From NCBI RefSeq assembly GCF_013426205.1, contig NC_089423.1, forward strand, positions 2,480,001-2,544,000: a stretch of 64,000 nucleotides of DNA. Reading direction: 5' to 3'. Every line of letters starts with the position of its first letter. Within the stretch, counting starts at the first letter, position 1. Shown here one piece after another: positions 46,476-56,600 of the stretch. Below the pieces are notes generated by a model. The model did not search any database. It saw only the letters and a list, made by a program, of their open reading frames with translations, and was not told where the DNA came from. Made by a program: the position numbers and the translations under genes. This DNA comes from Metarhizium brunneum. Taxonomy: Eukaryota; Ascomycota; Sordariomycetes; Hypocreales; Clavicipitaceae.

Positions 46476-46540
46476 CGTGCCTGTGCCTGTGCTTGTGCCT
46501 GTGCTTGTGCTTGTGCTTGTGCTTGTGCTTGTGCATGTGC
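46476..46540. repeat. Hexanucleotide repeat (TGTGCY)n
   Basis: About ten units of TGTGCC or TGTGCT in the gene desert. The repeat keeps frame in all three phases on each strand, which produces spurious open frames. Confidence 0.92.
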
Positions 46541-47059
46541 GCTGTTGCTACCCGTTGAGCAGGACTGGACCGGCGTCGACTCGACGGTAACGGGCCATCC
46601 GACCCGGAGCAACCAGACAATAAGAGGCACCGACGCTGGGCGATTCATTCAATGTTCGGTACGGATGTCATCATTGACACCTGGACCAGACATGGCATCT
46701 AGATGCACAGCGGGCAAGTCATGGCTGCCTGTGCCAGGCGGCTGGTGCGCTGCGCTGCAGTGGGTGCAGTGGGTGCAGTGGGCTCAAGGGCTGCGTGCAG
46801 CGGGTGCAAGTGCAGTGGATGATGGTGCACGCGCCGTGGGGTGGCCCCGGGCACGCCAGTCGACGTCAAGTGCTCCGGTGTCTGGTGTGGATTCCATGCC
46901 CTCAGTGCTGGCTTGAGCACCTCAAAGTTGAGGGCAGGCAGCAGATGCAGCTAATAATACAGCGCCCACAGCAGCCCAGCGCCACTCTATTAGACTTGAC
47001 GTCTGGTCGACGGTATGTGCACACTCACCAGTGACCACTTGTTCAGGCACATGCAACTG

Positions 47060-47303
47060 GACATTGAAGCACTTGGCCAGACCAGCAGCAACATGCCTAA
47101 ATTATCTACTTTAGGTACTTGACTACATATAGTTGGGTCAGTAGGTGCCCAAGTCTGCTAGTGCTAGCACCAGGCCAGACATGTGGAGTTGACGCCTCAA
47201 GTGCTAATTACAAGTACATTACAGCAGACTGCATGTGCCTACCAGCCCCAGTCAGTGATAGATGTGTCCACCAACAATCAAATCCAAGTTGACATTGAAG
47301 CAC
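47060..47303. repeat. Direct repeat of GACATTGAAGCAC, 231 bp apart
   Basis: Identical 13-mers at 47060-47072 and 47291-47303, each followed by a CCAGAC word, within the CCAGACA-rich part of the desert. Confidence 0.7.
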
Positions 47304-48223
47304 CAGACGCAGCAAGCTGGACGTGGCAGCCAAATCAACTCGACCAGACATCAATGAAGACCACCAGAATACACATGTGCACTCAATCATTGACGCTGCT
47401 GTTGCGCCTGGCCATTGGCCTGCCCTGTGCTTCCAAGCCCCGGTGTTGATGTCCGTGTCTGGTTGCTTGCCAAAGCCATTCGACGGAATATCGAGGTTCG
47501 CTTCGCGTCTTTGATCATACTGGTCCATGTTGACAAGGCGGCCGGCCGCTCTCTTGGCCTGCTGGTCCATGTCGCTGCTTGTCCCTTGTCTTCGACCTCG
47601 TCTTGGTCCCTTGTCCCTGTTCATCCCTGCGTCGGCGATCCAAGGTCGAACCAAATCTCAGCAATTGACTGGATTACAGCTAACCAGGCCCTCAAGCCAG
47701 CTCCGGATGTCCTGGTTCTGGCCAAAGATCCATTCCCATTTGCTCACTTGGGTCCAATCTCCAGACTTGCACGGGGCAGCAACATTGAGTGTTCCTCTCC
47801 ACTGGACCGTGCCAAAAGCAGAGGCCAGGCCAATTTGCTTTCCTTCACCTTCTGAGCCTAGGCGAACCACGGCCGAATACTGGCGGCACCGGGGAAAAAA
47901 AAGTAGAGAGGTACAATCGTCAACTTTATTTTCTCGCCCTCGATTATTTTTTTTATTTTCATGTTTTGTTATTTGTTTTGGCCGACCTTCAACTAGGCCC
48001 ATTCTCTCCTTGGGAGTAAAACTATTCCTATTTGATTCTTTTTACCCCATTCCTCCTGCCCGGCTGCCCCTCCGTTTAAGCATCGTCAATCGGGCTCTTT
48101 CTTTCTCTTCTTTCGTTTCTTCTCCCCCGCCGTGCTGCGTCTTTGGAGGCGAGACCAGGCGACGAGCTCTCGACAGGTCCATCACCCACCCCGACGAACA
48201 TTTCGATCTGCGCGCCGAGCCTG

Positions 48224-48224
<1 letters not shown>

Positions 48225-48271
<47 letters not shown>
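48225..48271. repeat. Tetranucleotide microsatellite (TTGC)n
   Basis: Nearly twelve copies of TTGC, about 300 bp upstream of a candidate first exon of the Byr4-like gene, so probably in its promoter or 5' UTR. Confidence 0.92.
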
Positions 48272-48272
<1 letters not shown>

Positions 48273-49106
48273 AGTACTGTCACGGACGGCTGCCGACTGC
48301 TGCTGCTGCTCCTCGTTGCTCTCCCCACACACGTGAGAGCAGATACACACAGTCCTCGGTTTCAAAGGCCTGCCCGTCTCCGAATTCTCCTGCTCGCATC
48401 CCTCCCGTCAACTGCCGGGGGCCCCAAACGGTCGAGCGTCTCTTGCTGATCTGTGGCCCGACGATGCCAATGCTGCTTCGACTCAATTATTGCCATTCTT
48501 GACCTCGACAATTAGAATGCTCGTCCTGCTGCCGAATTAACACAAGCAGAAGTCTGCAGCTCACCATGCAGACGGTTCCCAGTGTACGTCCAGTCCCCGT
48601 CCCGTCTCGAGAGCTTGTTTGAAGTTGTTCCCCTTTCGAGCTACGGCGCACCCACCACCAGACCACACCTTGCTTGACCCCAAAATCCGCCCTGCCACAA
48701 ACCCGCACCGCAATCGACTACACATGCACAAACACAGCCTACCTGACTTTATACCACCGCGCAGCGGCACGCACGCCCACTCAAAGCTCCTGTATCACCG
48801 GGTCTGGTTCTGCAGCGTTTGGACCCAAAACTCAAAACAGCCGCTGTTCTCGTCTGGGCCTGCTCCCGCTCCGACGCCCTGCCCAGCTCTGCCGTCTCCT
48901 CGTCGCTTGCGTAAAATCGTCATTGAGTCTTGGATTGCATTGCCTTCTCTCCCTCTCCCGCCCTCCACTGCTTTTGCCTCACTTTTAGACGCACACACTT
49001 CCCACCACCACCCCGGGATTGATTTGCCTAGCTCTAACACGTTCTGGTTGCGACTATCTAGCTTGTTGGGACTGGCACTGCCATTGCTGCAGCTGCCAGT
49101 GGCCTG

Positions 49107-52100
49107 GTGTTTGGCCAACCCACTGACCTCGACCTCAACCTCAACCACCAGGCTGCCACAGCTTCCAGCCGAGGAGCTCGAGTTCACCAGAGATCGATAT
49201 CAATCGACCGAGTATTGCCTGCCAAGTCGTACTCGCCGTCGAGGACCTTGCCTCCGCCCTCGCGTCGACCAGCTACCAGCTCTGCTGCACCGCGCTCAAT
49301 TGGCTCTGAGCTTCATGCTGCTGGTACTTCAATTCACCAAACGACGAGACCTCCATTGTCGCGCCGTCAGCGGCCACAGACCTCCCAAGTTGCTCCATCA
49401 AGTACTTCTAGCAGAAGACAGTCTCTTGTTGTGCTCAGCCAGGGAGATATCTACACTGGTATCCCCGTCGTGGAAGGCTCGAGGGAGTCCATTTCGTCGT
49501 CCGGCTCTTGGTTGAAGCGCCTGTCTTCTATCCGTCCATTGTCACAGCACGGCAGCCCCAGGTCTAGCATACTTGCGGATTCACCATCAGTTTCATTTTC
49601 ATATGGGTCTGCTGCTCCCATACTTTCCCGATCTGGATCTGTTTCGAAGCCAATGCCCCCGAATAAACTGGTAAAGCGTTCGCCCTCAAAAAACTACACG
49701 TCGGAGGAGTTGGCGCAACGCAAGTCAAAAGGCCACTTACCTACTCTTCGCCGACCAGCCACCAGCCACCAAAGATCTGCAACTCTGCAACAATTCCGGG
49801 CAGGGCTTGATGTTGCAGGCTCGAGTGCCGATGCAAAGTATTCCTTTGATGAGCCAATTTGTCCGGAGAAACTGCTTGGAGCGTCGCCAATTGAAGAATT
49901 GGGCCAGTCTCCTCGCACCGCCAGGGCTGCAAAAACTTCTGGCTGGGTATCTTTTTTCCACTCCAAAACCGCCAGTCTTATGACAAAGCCAAGCTCTCAC
50001 ACCCGGCTTGGTGGTAGTGGTGACGGCGGTGACGCAGCATCGTCCGCAAAGAATTTGCAGTCCAAACGCATAAATCCGGCAAGAAGCATGCTGCCTGGCA
50101 CCGGAGCTCATCTGATTAAGCCCAGAATGGTGTCGGGCTCATCTACGCAGAGCGACTCGTTTGCGTCGTCGCATATAGAGGAGGAACCCAACTACCAACT
50201 TGTCAGCCGCAATGGGGATCGTGTAGGCTCCCCGACTACTGGCGAAATGGTCTCCGGAATGCCACCTTCAGCACGCCCAAGGAGATCCTTTTCTTCTACA
50301 TTTTCTCAGACCGCAAACTGGGCCTCGAAAACATCTGGAAGCTTGCGCCGAACTAAACGGGGCGCGACCCAGGGCAGCGGAGAGAACAAGCGGCACGTGT
50401 CAGCTCCAGTCAGAGCCCTGCCATCAGCTGTGGGCCGCGTCGATACAATGACCAGCACCCCGATCGCCCCGGTTCAGCAGGGATTGACACTGGATTCAGC
50501 TGCGACTTTTCAACGCCCGGCGCCTAAAAGAAACGCATCCTCCCCACTGCCCCCGCTCTCCAATCTTCCAGGTCTTCATGCAGAGTTGTCGCGACGGAGT
50601 CCTGTTGGCGGCGTTGCCGGCCATTCAATTCGGCCAAATCAGCCGTCAGGAAGTTCAACAAGTTCTACCAGCGTTGCCATGACGCAGCGGAGAGGCTCTC
50701 ACTATGAAAGACTATCTGCCCTGGACAGCTCAGACGGCGACGCGCGCGACTTGATATCTGGTGATGAGTACGACACTGACTTCAAAAGCGACACTCTTTT
50801 TGACTCGTTGCGGACTATGGGTTCTGGCCGGGTCAGAGCTGTGGAGACGCCCCTTGAGTCTGTGTATGATGAGTCCCCCCCCAGCACAGGCGGGAATAAG
50901 AGATCAAAACGTCTTTCAATCCAGGAGATCCTTGACCGGACTTGGGATGAAGACGGTAAGATCATGGAAGAAGACGAATCAAATTCGACTCCAGTCCACG
51001 CGCCACACCGATACATGGGCAGTCATGTTAGACGTGAGCTGCGAGAAGACCCTCGCTTTGGCCTGGACCCATTGACGAGCAACGAGGTGGCCCGGGAGAC
51101 GCGCAACTTCGGCAGGTTTTCGCTTGATGATGACTTTGACGAGGACTGGACCAGAGATGACGATGACGCACCAGTCAATGCTCTGTCACCTCCTTCAAAG
51201 GGCAGTTCTCTCAGCTCTAGTGGCATTAATCCCAACGTTCGCCTAGCCTTGGCTAGTATTGGCGGCAACTTGAATGCTCCCTCAAAACCACGATCGTCAA
51301 GTAGCGAACGCCCTCTCAGCAACCTGTTCGACTGGAGCGAGCCAACCCCCCATGACAAGCAGAATCCGGCGTGCCATTCTCGGCCCAAGACAGCTTACGC
51401 TAAACAGGAAATTGACTCTAGAGGAGGTCGACCTGTCGTTCGCAAAGGGCCGATGCCGGCGCACGTCCGGAGCCAAAGTGTACCTGTAGTGCACGATCTT
51501 GCCGATGAATCAAAACCCGCAGGATCAAAGTATGGGACATGGGGGCTTGGCTCAAAAACCGTTAGCGAAGATTGGGACGAGGACTTTGAGTTTGGTGGCC
51601 TCAATGATGGACCAGGCGGGAAAGAACCCGAGGATCTTTTTGCGGTCCCTGAATCAATCCGTGCCTCTCAACCCAGCGTCAAGGCTCATTCTGGTCAAAT
51701 TCGAGAATTATCTCTCCTCGTCAACGACCTTAAGCGACTCTGTCGCCATGGCCGGGAGCTAAATATGCTGAATGGCGAGCAGAAGCCATTCTGGAAGGAA
51801 GCTGAAGGCATCATTGCCCTGGCTTCTCCAGACGAGGGATCTGCGAACGAGGACGGTCAGTCAGAGGCCTCGATCTATATGGATGCCTTTGAAGCTGCAA
51901 ACCCTCCAGGGGATGAGGATGACATTGACGATAACCTCTCTTTTGACAGGTTGGACGCAGTTATTGAACGTAATGAACCGGTCATGTCCAAGACGGCTGT
52001 CGTTCGTGAACGGCAATCCCCGCGACGACGATCTGTCTTCTCTCCAGATGATGATATTTTTGGAGCAAACTGGCCCCTGTCAGATGATCGTCCACGATCT

Positions 52101-52571
52101 AGTCGCCCCAGTCGACCCCGAACACCCGAAAACCCACCAGCCAAACTTCAAGACGTGGATGGTGTGGTGAGATCTGTCATAGAGTCTGTTCAATATCGGT
52201 CGACTTTGGCAACTGCTCAGCCGGCCGCACAAGGGTCTCGGAAGCGTGATACTGGCACCAATAGGATGCATTTCGATACTAACAGCTTGAAACTATTGGT
52301 CAGGAGAGCCGGAGAATTGCGCGATATCCTGTCCGATCTCATCAGGAGGGCCGACCAGTTGACACAAAGTCCAGCTCGAACTCCACGACACGAGAGACGC
52401 TTGGATTCGAGCCCCGCGTTTACCAGAGTTTTTGATGATCCAGGATCCAGCCCGGCCCGACGACCCGTGAAGAGTCGTGGTAATAGTACTACCATTGTTG
52501 AGCGGCCTTCATCTGAAAACTCGCCACCATCAAGCATTGGACGCCGAGTCCCCTTGATGACGGTGAATTAG
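49107..52571 (+). CDS. Large Ser-rich acidic protein, tentative Byr4/Bfa1-like septation regulator
   Basis: The exon encodes at least 1150 residues, mostly disordered and Ser/Pro/Arg-rich. Two acidic aromatic blocks stand out: FSLDDDFDEDWTRDDDD at about 51119 and SEDWDEDFEFGG at about 51565. Between and after them are LFDWSEP, KYGTWGLGSKTV and two helical blocks, IRELSLLVNDLKRLCRHGREL and LKLLVRRAGELRDILSDLIR. WD-D-DF blocks plus C-terminal helices resemble the Byr4/Bfa1 scaffold that, with Cdc16/Bub2, restrains the septation GTPase Spg1/Tem1. This is a family impression, not a demonstrated match. The N-terminus is unresolved: 49107 is a GTG, not a start. A candidate first exon is 48566-48583 (MQTVPS, followed by donor GTACGT), spliced to an in-frame acceptor near 49150 or 49190. 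That would place the TTGC repeat upstream. Confidence 0.65.
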   Translation: MFGQPTDLDLNLNHQAATASSRGARVHQRSISIDRVLPAKSYSPSRTLPPPSRRPATSSAAPRSIGSELHAAGTSIHQTTRPPLSRRQRPQTSQVAPSSTSSRRQSLVVLSQGDIYTGIPVVEGSRESISSSGSWLKRLSSIRPLSQHGSPRSSILADSPSVSFSYGSAAPILSRSGSVSKPMPPNKLVKRSPSKNYTSEELAQRKSKGHLPTLRRPATSHQRSATLQQFRAGLDVAGSSADAKYSFDEPICPEKLLGASPIEELGQSPRTARAAKTSGWVSFFHSKTASLMTKPSSHTRLGGSGDGGDAASSAKNLQSKRINPARSMLPGTGAHLIKPRMVSGSSTQSDSFASSHIEEEPNYQLVSRNGDRVGSPTTGEMVSGMPPSARPRRSFSSTFSQTANWASKTSGSLRRTKRGATQGSGENKRHVSAPVRALPSAVGRVDTMTSTPIAPVQQGLTLDSAATFQRPAPKRNASSPLPPLSNLPGLHAELSRRSPVGGVAGHSIRPNQPSGSSTSSTSVAMTQRRGSHYERLSALDSSDGDARDLISGDEYDTDFKSDTLFDSLRTMGSGRVRAVETPLESVYDESPPSTGGNKRSKRLSIQEILDRTWDEDGKIMEEDESNSTPVHAPHRYMGSHVRRELREDPRFGLDPLTSNEVARETRNFGRFSLDDDFDEDWTRDDDDAPVNALSPPSKGSSLSSSGINPNVRLALASIGGNLNAPSKPRSSSSERPLSNLFDWSEPTPHDKQNPACHSRPKTAYAKQEIDSRGGRPVVRKGPMPAHVRSQSVPVVHDLADESKPAGSKYGTWGLGSKTVSEDWDEDFEFGGLNDGPGGKEPEDLFAVPESIRASQPSVKAHSGQIRELSLLVNDLKRLCRHGRELNMLNGEQKPFWKEAEGIIALASPDEGSANEDGQSEASIYMDAFEAANPPGDEDDIDDNLSFDRLDAVIERNEPVMSKTAVVRERQSPRRRSVFSPDDDIFGANWPLSDDRPRSSRPSRPRTPENPPAKLQDVDGVVRSVIESVQYRSTLATAQPAAQGSRKRDTGTNRMHFDTNSLKLLVRRAGELRDILSDLIRRADQLTQSPARTPRHERRLDSSPAFTRVFDDPGSSPARRPVKSRGNSTTIVERPSSENSPPSSIGRRVPLMTVN

Positions 52572-53686
52572 CAACAATCACAGAATCTAAGCACCTCCAA
52601 CTATACTCCTTTTATCACCACCACTATACACCTCCGTTATTCATAGCCGAGGTTTTGTACAAAACACGCGGAAAATACTTGTTTGTGAATTATCTTGTTT
52701 GCATAGCGACGGTTCTTCTTGTCCTGAGGTTTTTTTTTTCTTTTTTTACTCACTATAAACGACACTGGGTGACTCGGACATCAAGAGGGTGAACAGTATA
52801 ATATGGCCCAAACGAGTCGGGTCAGCCTCGTCATCTGTCATCGCTTGAGATGCCTGTCATCGGGCTGCCATTGTCATGGCTGGACCGGTTCTGAGTGGGA
52901 GGTGTCGTGGCATTTTCTACTTTGTATGCTCTTTTTTTATATAATGTAACCCACGCGCCTACCTGTCGTATAATGAACACGAGAGCCGGAAACAACTTCC
53001 CGAGGATGGGTATGAGAGGAAGCGACTGAAGCTGGAAGTCAGAGAAACGGAGACGATGCTTCCATCTGATGTGGTCATTGCTCGAGATGCAAACGTCACT
53101 GCTAATGATTATGCAGAAAACGACTGAGGACTGAGGACTGGGGGACGATACAAAAAATACACATGCCATGGCCCGCAAATAGAGAGCAATACGCAAGGTA
53201 CATTGGGAAGGAAATTGGACGAAGCAATGGAGCCAATTTGGGATACAGGAAAGGCGATAAGGCATTACTCCCGAGCTGTTGAAGAAGAAGCATGTCATGT
53301 TTTATAGCATCGGCGTATTGCTGACGTTTTGTCATTTTTTTAGTCTACAGTTGATGAATTGCATGGATAGAGCCTAGGGGCTATGATACATATGATTAGT
53401 TCTTGTCATTGATGAATGTTGTGGGAAATCCATTTCTACCGAGTATACGTGATTCATAGTGTGCCGCCAGGTCGCACTAGTATGAAACATGTCCGGTGTA
53501 GAAATACTAACAGTCGACTGCGTATTGACAAACCGGACACTTGGATGTATAATTCTGATTTCATTCAATTGCATATATCCTAACGCCTAAGTCATACACC
53601 TGGGTATCTCAACCACGCCCTGATGGCTCCCAATTCTTTCAATTGCTCCCCTAATTAACTAAACAATGCTTCTCATTCGTACTGGC
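52572..53686. other. Convergent intergenic region of 1.1 kb
   Basis: It lies between the stops of the Byr4-like gene and the long 7TM gene. Short frames only; no gene recognised. Confidence 0.5.
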
Positions 53687-56600
53687 CTATCGCTGAATCA
53701 AGTCTGGGTTCTTGTTTACTAGGGTGTGGATGTAACCCTCGGCAGCGGGGTGGTAGTCCCCGTTTGATGTGTCAAGGATGTAAACGTTGAAGACGGGGTG
53801 GTGTCTTGCGGGATCGAAGCCGCCTATTTGGGTTTCCCGGCGGTGGCTGAGAGGGTTTGGTTCTTTCTCTGGCGCCGATATTTCTTCTCCTGCATCTACC
53901 TGTGCGACGGCAGGTTGGGTCTCCTCGCTTGTGGACTGCAGTGCTTCTTGTTCTGGCTGCGAGGCAGATGCCGTTGGTGGTTGAGCAGCCCCTTCGGGGG
54001 AATCGTGAAGAGCTGCGGCCCAGCTAGGTACCGATCTTGCAATCTCGTTCCGGGGTCGGATAGCAGGACCTGTTGTTCCCTTGGGAGTAGCCATCCAGTC
54101 TGCGTCTGTGACGAGATGCGGCTTCAGTTGCACGGAGGCTTGGCCGGTAAGGAAGCTGGCCACAGTGGATTCGCCAGTCACGTTGGAATACACCGAGGAT
54201 ATATCCGAAACGGGCGATTCGCTGCCCGACTCATAAGACAGTTGGCCGGGCGGAGTGCTGGGCCGGACGGAAGAGAGCGTGACCCAGTCCTGAGCAAATG
54301 TTTGCGGCGTAGCCGGTGCCCAGAGAGCGTGCGACTCGAGCTTTTGGAGAGGCTGACGACTTGATCGCGGCGTGGGACGAGTTTCTAGCGCTGCGGGGGA
54401 CTTTGAACTTCTACGATATCCCTTGTCGTGCTGGTAGCTGGTTTGTTGAATTTTGAACAGGCCTTGGTGCTCCTCCTCATCCAGGGGAAGTGTGGAAATC
54501 GGGACCCATAGATCGTTACCCCGAGGGCTGGATATTACGATATCGTCATGTGGCGCAATGATAATACCTGTATCGTAGGTGGGCTGCTCTTCAATGGAAA
54601 TGGCATCCTCTTCCGACTCTTGGCTGTTGATTCGCGTTTCGATTAATAATGTCATATCAGTGGCTAGTGAAGTGTCCCCTTCATTAGTACCATCAGAAGG
54701 CGATGCCGGCGTGATTCCTTCCAACCAGACCTTGTTGTTTGTCTGCTCTTCTTGAGGTGTTCCCTGTGTCCACAGAGATTGGCTCTCGATGTTCAAGTGA
54801 CCGCTTTGTCGGGGCCTTGGACGCAAAATCACTTCCCCGAGGTCGTTATAGTGATCCCAATGCTCTGGCTTTGGCTGTGGCAGACCAAAAACATCTTCGT
54901 CCAGGATAGGTTCTGGTATCGACCATAGAAACTCTGGCTTAGGGGTGTTTGGGCAGGATATCTCCGTGATTTCAACGGTGGCCTCTACCGTGGACTGTGA
55001 CTTGGACTCGCCGGACCACAAATATGCAATAGGAGGTGAGCCAGTATTGATTGCTGGTTGACTCCAGAGTGAGGTGCTGGTAATATCCGACGCCTTGGTC
55101 TGCCTGGGAGGAGCGCGCGCGGTGGATTTATATATTTCAACATAGGTATCCCATAGCTTACCATCTTGGAAAAGCCCCTGGTTTACTGTACTAGGAGGCA
55201 TATGGACGTTGTTGACCCAGAGACTCACTTCTGGCGGTGGAAGAGTTGGTGACGAAGATTCCCGTCGCAACAGTGGCATGGGAGATGGCTCGCTCTCAGT
55301 GTGCTCTGGTTCCTCTTCTTCTGCAACTTGCCATGCCGCCGGCACTGAAGATGGTCTGACGGGGACTGTAGGTCCCAGAGTTGTTAACGATCCAGGAAGA
55401 GTATTGCTATTGTTGGGAAACAAGCTCTCCCTGGAAGGAACTCTATCAGATTTGAGCAAGCTGGCAATCTCCCAAAGGGTTCTTTCCTCAAAGGAATCGT
55501 CCTCATACTCGTCATCGTCGTAAAAACTATCGTTATCCGAATCCTCGGAAATGTTTTCGACGGCCTCTTCCTCGTCGTCGTAGTGCTCAAAATACGAGGA
55601 TGGCTGTTGCTGGGATCTCAGAATCTGCATCTGAAGTTCCAGAGTTGGGTAAATCGGAGGAACTCCTGCACCCATATTGCCTGGCAGCACGAACATTTGG
55701 TTCTGAAATGGTGTATACAATGTAGCTGCATCGGATGTTTCTCCCCAGGGGAATCGAAAGATACCCAAGGCGTCGCGATTGTTCTCCAAAGGCTCTGGAT
55801 TCTCCAAAATGTCGGGAAGTGAAGAGATACGCTTGCTCTTCCGTGGAGGCCTCAGTGTGCGCGGGCGAGTGGCGGGTTCTTGCGATGGTGGTGGTGATTT
55901 GGGTGATTGAGGTGCTGCGCGCCACAGGCTGGGGGATTTGGCTTGTGGTATGAAGCTTTCTGGTGAATTGTCCCAGAGCCCAGATTCCTCCACGGGAGAG
56001 AATTCTCTAGGCTTGCGAGTTTCTGGCCTAGGTCCAGGAGATAGCGACCTAGTTGACTGAATTGCAGAGTCAGAGGCGGAGTTCCACAGGGCAATCTGTG
56101 ATTTCGTGATTTCGGGGGTTTGATTAATGCTGTCTGACTTCCACAGAACGCCTTTGGCAGGTGCGACCTCCTCTTTTTGGTTTGGCCGTTGCTCACGATT
56201 GCTATTTCCGAGCCTTGAATATGTTTCGTTATTCGAGGGAGACGATGGCGCAACTGGCGACGTGTTCCCGGTAGTGATCGAGACCCCTTCTCGGGCAACC
56301 GGCTCCGAAATCTCGGATGTATTATTTGCGGTGGTAACCTGAAACCTATCAGGAACTCTCCTAGGACGGCTCATCTGCACTTGATCGGCTGTGTAAAGGA
56401 CAGATGATCGCGGACGCCCCGTGTCCTTCTCCCATCCTGATAGATAGGGACTGTTATTCTTTGGAGAACTCTCGGCCACATTCATCGCCGGTGACTGCAT
56501 GTTTTGTGATGCTAAAGGGCTTGCTACATGGGGAAGCGGAGAACCTGGATGTGAGCCAACTGTTAAGACCGACGCTCTAGTTAGATCGTCGCGCATCTTC

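Larger units (their letters stand above)
38595..48565. other. Gene desert of about 10 kb
   Basis: I find no supportable gene over nearly 10 kb, although neighbouring genes are spaced by 0.3-4 kb. Open frames are short, overlap on both strands, and carry no motifs or consistent intron structure. It holds most copies of the GTACKCMGTAC motif, a hexanucleotide repeat, T- and A-rich tracts, a cluster of CCAGACA words at 45.9-47.4 kb, and a TTGC repeat near its right end. The last ~700 bp probably form the promoter and 5' UTR of the following gene. No transposase, reverse transcriptase or terminal repeat was recognised. Confidence 0.6.

Noticed and set aside
46397..46916. Open frames on both strands through the hexanucleotide repeat
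   Set aside because: The repeat has no stop in several phases, so the frames are artefacts; flanks show no protein-like sequence.
47527..48336. Plus-strand open frame of 269 codons upstream of the Byr4-like gene
   Set aside because: It runs through a TTGC microsatellite and pyrimidine-rich sequence, with low-complexity Leu/Ser/Pro/Arg and no motif; more likely promoter or 5' UTR.
48619..49515. Plus-strand open frame of 298 codons overlapping the start of the Byr4-like gene
   Set aside because: It overlaps the long exon in another frame and has shadow-like composition rich in Pro, Leu, Arg and Ser.
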